A stretch of DNA of 64,000 nucleotides from an uncultured Desulfobulbus sp. Lineage in GTDB: Bacteria; Desulfobacterota; Desulfobulbia; Desulfobulbales; Desulfobulbaceae. Both the position numbers and the translations under genes were made by a program. This document shows, one piece after another, positions 60,242-64,000 of this stretch. Numbering within the stretch: position 1 is the stretch's first letter; the number at the start of each line of letters is the position of its first letter. Where the stretch lies: NCBI RefSeq assembly GCF_963665445.1, contig NZ_OY762276.1:3528601-3592600 (forward strand). The letters are read 5' to 3'. The notes beneath the pieces are model-generated. The model saw only the letters and a program-made list of their open reading frames with translations, made no database searches and had not been told where the DNA came from.

Positions 60242-61264
60242 TTATGCTGTCAAACGGAGAATCTCGCCTGCTAGAGCGGTGAACAGTTGACCAAAACGAT
60301 TCCGATTTTCCTGCATTTGATGCAACACTGGCCCAGTTTCACCAATTTCGGCATCAGTTAAATCGTACACCGGAACACCAGCGGCATGAGCCTTAGGCAG
60401 AAGACCTTGGAAGTCAGATATCTCAGAAAGACATAAACCATTACTGATAAGCGGTCCCCCATATACATCATCGCGCAAGAGCATTCCAGCGTTATGCAAT
60501 GACGGCTTGAGGTCTCCAATAACCTTCTGTTTTATTTCTCCAATATTATCTCTATATGGCTTTGCAGCACGGCCTTTTCGAACGTTGAATCTCTGGATGA
60601 CGGTCCCTAGAAGCTTAGGCGGATCTATATCGAGAGGATACGATGATCCTGAAAACATGGGACCGCTTTGACGAAGCCATGCTGCCCAGCGCGGCAATAT
60701 CGTTTTTAATGTCTCCAGAGCCATAATAGAAAATGGATCTGGGTTTGTCGGAATAACAAGGTAATCAGAGGCCAACACTAGATTCTGATTGATTGAACTC
60801 AATCCTGGGTTTAGGTCAATGATAGTATAGGCAATGTCATACTTTTCCTCCACCGTTCGGAGAAACTCGCTAAATGCTCCGGGGAGATTCTCGAGCGTGG
60901 CGATGGCATTGTTAGAGGTCTGAGCGAACGTGAGTGCAGCCTCGAACTCAGACAGGTTTTGATGTCCAGGTACTAAGAATAACCCTTGGCGGCGAGCTGG
61001 TTGAAAACAATCAATAGCAGTAATTGGAGCAGGACGTCCTTTAAAAGCAACTTCGACACCGTCTCGTAAATTGTTTAGTCGTGTCGCATCATTAATATAG
61101 TAATTATCAAAGTCTTCTATCAATAGACTTGTCAGATTACACTGAGGATCAGCATCAACTATCAGGACATTATAGTTTTCAGATAGCTTCCAACCAAGAT
61201 TAAAAGCAGTAGTAGTTTTACTAACACCACCCTTGTGATTAAAAAAAACAACTCTTTTTGACAT
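60242..61264 (-). CDS. ParA-like ATPase coupled to the HEPN gene
   Basis: A 340-residue ParA/MinD ATPase. The deviant Walker A is HKGGVSKTT with the signature Lys, then DADPQCNLTS, and a switch-like segment IDLNPGLSSINQN. There is no ParB nearby and no centromere-like repeat seen, so a partition role is unlikely. The tight link to a HEPN gene suggests a sensor or antitoxin for it. ATG at 61264 is preferred to GTG at 61273. Confidence 0.82.
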   Translation of the reverse strand: MSKRVVFFNHKGGVSKTTTAFNLGWKLSENYNVLIVDADPQCNLTSLLIEDFDNYYINDATRLNNLRDGVEVAFKGRPAPITAIDCFQPARRQGLFLVPGHQNLSEFEAALTFAQTSNNAIATLENLPGAFSEFLRTVEEKYDIAYTIIDLNPGLSSINQNLVLASDYLVIPTNPDPFSIMALETLKTILPRWAAWLRQSGPMFSGSSYPLDIDPPKLLGTVIQRFNVRKGRAAKPYRDNIGEIKQKVIGDLKPSLHNAGMLLRDDVYGGPLISNGLCLSEISDFQGLLPKAHAAGVPVYDLTDAEIGETGPVLHQMQENRNRFGQLFTALAGEILRLTA

Positions 61265-61324
61265 TTGCCGCACCCAGGTATTTATTTAAATTCAATGCAT
61301 TTTTTTCAACTTACATACACGTCA

Positions 61325-62401
61325 CTATTCTTCATACAATCTAATGGCATCCCTGATCTGATCAGTGAAATCGAAAATCTGGTTAAGGTTGTCGATGGCC
61401 ATTCTTGTTTCATTTCGCTGGTTGTCAAAAATTCCAATATACTTCTGTTGAGCGTTGAAACGAAGGCGACAGATTGGTTTCCTATTGTTGTCATCAAGCA
61501 ATATGCCGCAATAGCTTTTTGTGTCTCGCATTGCTACCCGTTCAATATCAACAACTGGCCTTAGTATTGCCCGAACAATATAGTACCCCTCTATCTCTTC
61601 ATGCGTGGTCACTATGCCATTGCTGCTGTTTTCAACGTTAGATTCCTCTTGTTGCACATCGTCCTCATTTCCACTTGGCAGCTGCCCCCCGCTCGACAAT
61701 GCTGATTTTAACCGTGCGTTGATTTGTTCATTAATGACGGCTACAAATGCCTGTTTTACCAACGGTGTAAACTGTTCTATGACTATTTGGGTTTTCATCC
61801 CCGAATAAAAGTCAGCCAGGACCAGACGAACAAAATCAGGATCAGGCGACTTTAACTGCCGCTCTAAGTATCCTTTTATTTCCCGAGTATATTTAAGATT
61901 ACTCGCCGTAGAGAGCATTTGATCGAGCTCGAAAGACGACTTGGAGAGTTTTTTGAGTTCTGGGACAAGCTGTTCGTCGAGATCTAGCAGATCAACCTCC
62001 ATAAACGGCTTTTTATCCATAATGTTGGGTTCATCTAGATCGGCAAAGAATTGGTATTTGTGACCGTTCGTAAGTACTCCAATTCTTGCTGCAGTAACGT
62101 GAAAATAACGCCTGAGCTGAGCGGCATGGTTATCGTTTAAGTCTGCATCGCTACATTTGCATTCGATCAGCATCGATGGCTTTCCTTCAACCATGATTGC
62201 GTAATCGATCTTTTCCCCTTTCTTACTTCCAACGTCTGCTATGAATTCAGGGACAACTTCAGTTGGATCAAAAACGTCATACCCAAGGGTTTGAATAAAC
62301 GGCATTACAAACGCTGTTTTTGCAGCTTCCTCCGTTTGAATAGCGACTTTTTGTTTCTCTATTCTTGAGGCAAGGGATGTAAGTTTATCAGCGAAATCCA
62401 C
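61325..62401 (-). CDS. Stand-alone HsdR N-terminal-type nuclease domain protein
   Basis: A 358-residue protein with the type I restriction HsdR N-terminal nuclease motif: Asp in GEKIDYAIMVEGKP and E-x-K in LIECKCSD. There is no helicase region, so it is not a full HsdR. A middle helical and a C-terminal domain of unknown type follow. Similar free-standing proteins occur near prophage repressors. GTG at 62401 has GGGGG seven bases before it. Probably a DNA-cutting defence or maintenance protein. Confidence 0.8.
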   Translation of the reverse strand: MDFADKLTSLASRIEKQKVAIQTEEAAKTAFVMPFIQTLGYDVFDPTEVVPEFIADVGSKKGEKIDYAIMVEGKPSMLIECKCSDADLNDNHAAQLRRYFHVTAARIGVLTNGHKYQFFADLDEPNIMDKKPFMEVDLLDLDEQLVPELKKLSKSSFELDQMLSTASNLKYTREIKGYLERQLKSPDPDFVRLVLADFYSGMKTQIVIEQFTPLVKQAFVAVINEQINARLKSALSSGGQLPSGNEDDVQQEESNVENSSNGIVTTHEEIEGYYIVRAILRPVVDIERVAMRDTKSYCGILLDDNNRKPICRLRFNAQQKYIGIFDNQRNETRMAIDNLNQIFDFTDQIRDAIRLYEE

Positions 62402-62431
62402 TGGAATTCCCCCTTAAAAATATATTGTTAT

Positions 62432-63109
62432 TCAATACCTCTTCTCTTTAGCCACAACCACACCGATGATTCTGAACTCTATGCCTGTCATATCTTTGAT
62501 GGGGTAGCGGGGGTTCAGTGGTTTCAGGAACACACTTGATCCATCAAATACGAGCTGCTTGAAGGTAGCCTCGTCCTCCCCATTACTGGCAATTACATAA
62601 TTCCCATTTATCGCTTCTTTTTCCGGATCAATGGTGATGATGTCGCCTTCGACGAATTCAGGCTCCATCGAATCCCCGTGAACCACCAGAGCAAAGGCAT
62701 TCGGATGCTTGGTCGCCGTTGTATATATCCATTCTTCGGCGAGTCCTGGAAGAAAGGGATCAATCACTTCAGCCCAGTCGCCAGCCTGAACCCAAGAGAT
62801 GATAGGAACTCGACTCAAAATGGGTGGGCCTAAGGATACGTTGGACGGACCTAAGGAGTTGGTATCGTCATCAGTATTTTTGCGAACATGGTTTTCACCT
62901 GTAAGCAACCAAGCAACAGTTCTATTCACAGCCTTAGCAAGTGCTATCAACTGAGGTCTAGTTGGTTCCCCTCCTTTTAAATACGCAGCAAGGGTTGATT
63001 GAGGGATACCAGAAAGTCTCGATAATGCACTTTGCCCTCCGGCTTCTTTCGTTATTTCGTCCATCCTTTCGATAAACGCCAAATCTGGTTCGACTTTTTT
63101 CCGTGCCAT
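62432..63109 (-). CDS. CI/LexA-like repressor with S24 self-cleaving domain
   Basis: A 225-residue phage-type repressor. An XRE helix-turn-helix spans about 20-65 (SALSRLSGIPQSTLAAYLKG), followed by a linker and an S24 peptidase domain with the catalytic Ser in HGDSMEPEF (about 150) and Lys in EATFKQLV. It keeps the element silent and would be inactivated by RecA-driven cleavage. Operator-like repeats lie just upstream at 63133-63192. Confidence 0.93.
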   Translation of the reverse strand: MARKKVEPDLAFIERMDEITKEAGGQSALSRLSGIPQSTLAAYLKGGEPTRPQLIALAKAVNRTVAWLLTGENHVRKNTDDDTNSLGPSNVSLGPPILSRVPIISWVQAGDWAEVIDPFLPGLAEEWIYTTATKHPNAFALVVHGDSMEPEFVEGDIITIDPEKEAINGNYVIASNGEDEATFKQLVFDGSSVFLKPLNPRYPIKDMTGIEFRIIGVVVAKEKRY

Positions 63110-63132
63110 TTTAGATATTTATCATGATTTAT

Positions 63133-63192
63133 CGTTAAAACGTTAACAATGATCGTTTTTTCGATTGAAATTCTATCGTTATTTCGCTAACG
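63133..63192. promoter_or_regulatory. Operator repeats of the CI-like repressor
   Basis: Two CGTTA-N5/6-TAACG palindromes: CGTTAAAACGTTAACA at 63133-63148 and CGTTATTTCGCTAACG at 63177-63192, separated by 28 bases, in the divergent region between repressor and early genes. A third half-like TCGTT lies between them. Pattern fits lambda-type control. Confidence 0.7.
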
Positions 63193-63233
63193 TATTTTCA
63201 ACAACGGACATTGACCAGCGCCAAGGAGGCTCC

Positions 63234-63287
63234 ATGTACGAACAGGGAGTTAACGATCGGCTTCCCCTGTCAATGCACGGTCGTTGA
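63234..63287 (+). CDS. 17-codon leader-like open frame with strong ribosome site
   Basis: AAGGAGG lies four bases before an ATG that opens MYEQGVNDRLPLSMHGR and then stops. It is the first translated unit on the plus side of the operators, where a cro-like gene would be expected. It could be a leader peptide or a vestige of such a gene. Confidence 0.35.
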   Translation: MYEQGVNDRLPLSMHGR

Positions 63288-63515
63288 TTCGTGAGCTACA
63301 AACCCTTGTCGTTCTAGCTTCAACCACCTGACGATGGCGGGAGCATCTTCCCTGAGCTTGGCGATGAATTCCTCCGAGTCTTTGTCGGAGAGATTTTTGT
63401 CCCAGGAACCACCAGGTTTTGCAGCTTTCATTGTTTTGACGAACTCGAGGATACGGTCGGGTGCTTCACCGGTAACCTCGGAGAGAATCTGTACGAATAT
63501 TTCCTGACAAGTCAT
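63270..63515 (-). CDS. Small acidic protein of unknown function
   Basis: An 81-residue protein (EIFVQILSEVTGEAPDRILE at the start, WDKNLSDKDSEEFIAKL in the middle) with a good amino-acid balance but no ribosome site that stands out. It is opposite in strand to its neighbours and overlaps the 17-codon frame at its end. Coding status is moderate. Confidence 0.5.
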   Translation of the reverse strand: MTCQEIFVQILSEVTGEAPDRILEFVKTMKAAKPGGSWDKNLSDKDSEEFIAKLREDAPAIVRWLKLERQGFVAHESTTVH

Positions 63516-63559
63516 TTCGGTTTGCTTGTTGAATTTTTAACAGCCACCAAGGAGGCCCT

Positions 63560-63790
63560 ATGAAATTTTCTCCCGCCGTAAAAAAACAAAAAGCCATCCA
63601 GGCATACCGAAACCTCTCAAGGCAAGGAGAACTCATAGCAGCACACCGTGTACTCCATCTTCTCCAGACGGGGCGTGTCTACCTCGGCCTTGGAGATAAT
63701 GATTTTGCCGCAGAATGCGCCCTTGAGAAGGTCGGCCTTGATGGTGTCCCAGGACGGAATTACATGCGGAATCGATTCTCCATCCAGTGA
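63560..63790 (+). CDS. Small phage-type early protein
   Basis: A 76-residue basic protein (QKAIQAYRNLSRQGELIAAH). AGGAGG precedes the ATG. No family recognised. First of a plus-strand early operon, followed 14 bases on by the next gene. Confidence 0.7.
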   Translation: MKFSPAVKKQKAIQAYRNLSRQGELIAAHRVLHLLQTGRVYLGLGDNDFAAECALEKVGLDGVPGRNYMRNRFSIQ

Positions 63791-63804
63791 ATCAAGGAGG
63801 CGGC

Positions 63805-63993
63805 ATGAAAGATCTCGATCAATTGACGATCAAGCACACGGCATTTCCAAGATTTTCGGATCTCCTCAACGCTGGCGGCGGTTACAGGCCGTCGCTCGGC
63901 ACATCCAGCAGCACTGAAAAATCCGTGCTCGCCGACGCCTACGACAAGGCCCAAGGACTGAGAGGCGACCGCCGCAAGGCCTTCCGCTTCTAA
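63805..63993 (+). CDS. Small phage-type early protein
   Basis: A 62-residue protein (KDLDQLTIKHTAFPRFSDLL, ending GDRRKAFRF). AAGGAGG lies four bases before the ATG at 63805; an upstream ATG at 63787 is not needed. No family recognised. It is complete in the window. Confidence 0.65.
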   Translation: MKDLDQLTIKHTAFPRFSDLLNAGGGYRPSLGTSSSTEKSVLADAYDKAQGLRGDRRKAFRF

Positions 63994-64000
63994 ACTGGAG

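Noticed and set aside
60242-61264. Plasmid partition locus
   Set aside because: ParA-like gene present but no ParB partner or parS-like repeats; the coupled gene is HEPN.

Overview
The window looks like a chromosome segment of a GC-rich, anaerobic, Gram-negative Desulfobacterota-type bacterium (Desulfobulbales-like is my guess). The reasons are a secretin-based pilus/secretion cluster, multihaem-style oxidoreductase and imelysin genes, flavodoxin and FeoA, several P1B metal ATPases and short interspersed cttcgtaaaaagtc repeats. The species was not determined; a 16S or whole-genome comparison would be needed.

Layout. (1) 1-5.4 kb, minus strand: an FTR1 iron permease, then a MoxR / DUF58 / transglutaminase-like trio whose transglutaminase has lost the usual catalytic cysteine. 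(2) 5.4-20.8 kb, minus strand: a nearly continuous operon for a type IV pilus / type II secretion-like machine: outer-membrane barrel, secretin, PilP/GspC-like, inner-membrane platform, assembly ATPase, PilT-like ATPase, PilO-like, fused PilM-PilN-like, three large pseudopilins, a lipoprotein and an unknown exported protein. Its prepilin peptidase lies apart at 22.7 kb on the plus strand, between copies of a MITE-like repeat and next to a Crp/Fnr regulator. (3) 23.9-30 kb: peroxiredoxin, a DUF6157 protein, and an imelysin-imelysin-dihaem oxidoreductase operon for iron handling, then small membrane proteins. (4) 30-46.4 kb: a metal island with a TPR-like protein, a STAS-like Cys-tailed protein, flavodoxin, HU, FeoA, three P1B-type ATPases, a stand-alone HMA_2-like protein, a leaderless YceI-like protein, a double FeoA-like protein, six small glycine/alanine-rich membrane proteins and a DtxR/MntR-type regulator. 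Its gene content resembles the clusters that build ferrosomes (membrane-bounded iron stores); that is inference. (5) 46.5-51.3 kb: mobile debris, including an IS91 remnant, an IS1634-type element inserted in an XRE gene downstream of a BrnT/BrnA toxin-antitoxin pair, and a truncated phage-type primase. (6) 51.2-64 kb: one end of an integrated element. It starts at a 3' half tRNA (probably Arg-CCT) used as an att site, followed by a tyrosine integrase. At the far end is a CI-like S24 repressor with operator repeats and the first early genes. Between integrase and repressor sits a block of putative anti-phage genes: ASCH + PIN/GNAT, a P-loop protein, a DUF4062-NACHT protein with 17 almost identical 33-residue repeats, a HEPN + ParA pair and a free HsdR-N nuclease domain.

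How the parts work together. The pilus operon and the prepilin peptidase would form one surface or secretion machine. FTR1, imelysins, dihaem oxidoreductase, FeoA, flavodoxin and the ATPase island point to iron uptake, sparing and storage, probably under the local DtxR-type regulator. A recurring palindrome (TTAG, six bases, CTAA) lies upstream of several of these genes. The prophage-like end carries defence cargo in the usual lysogenic-conversion position.
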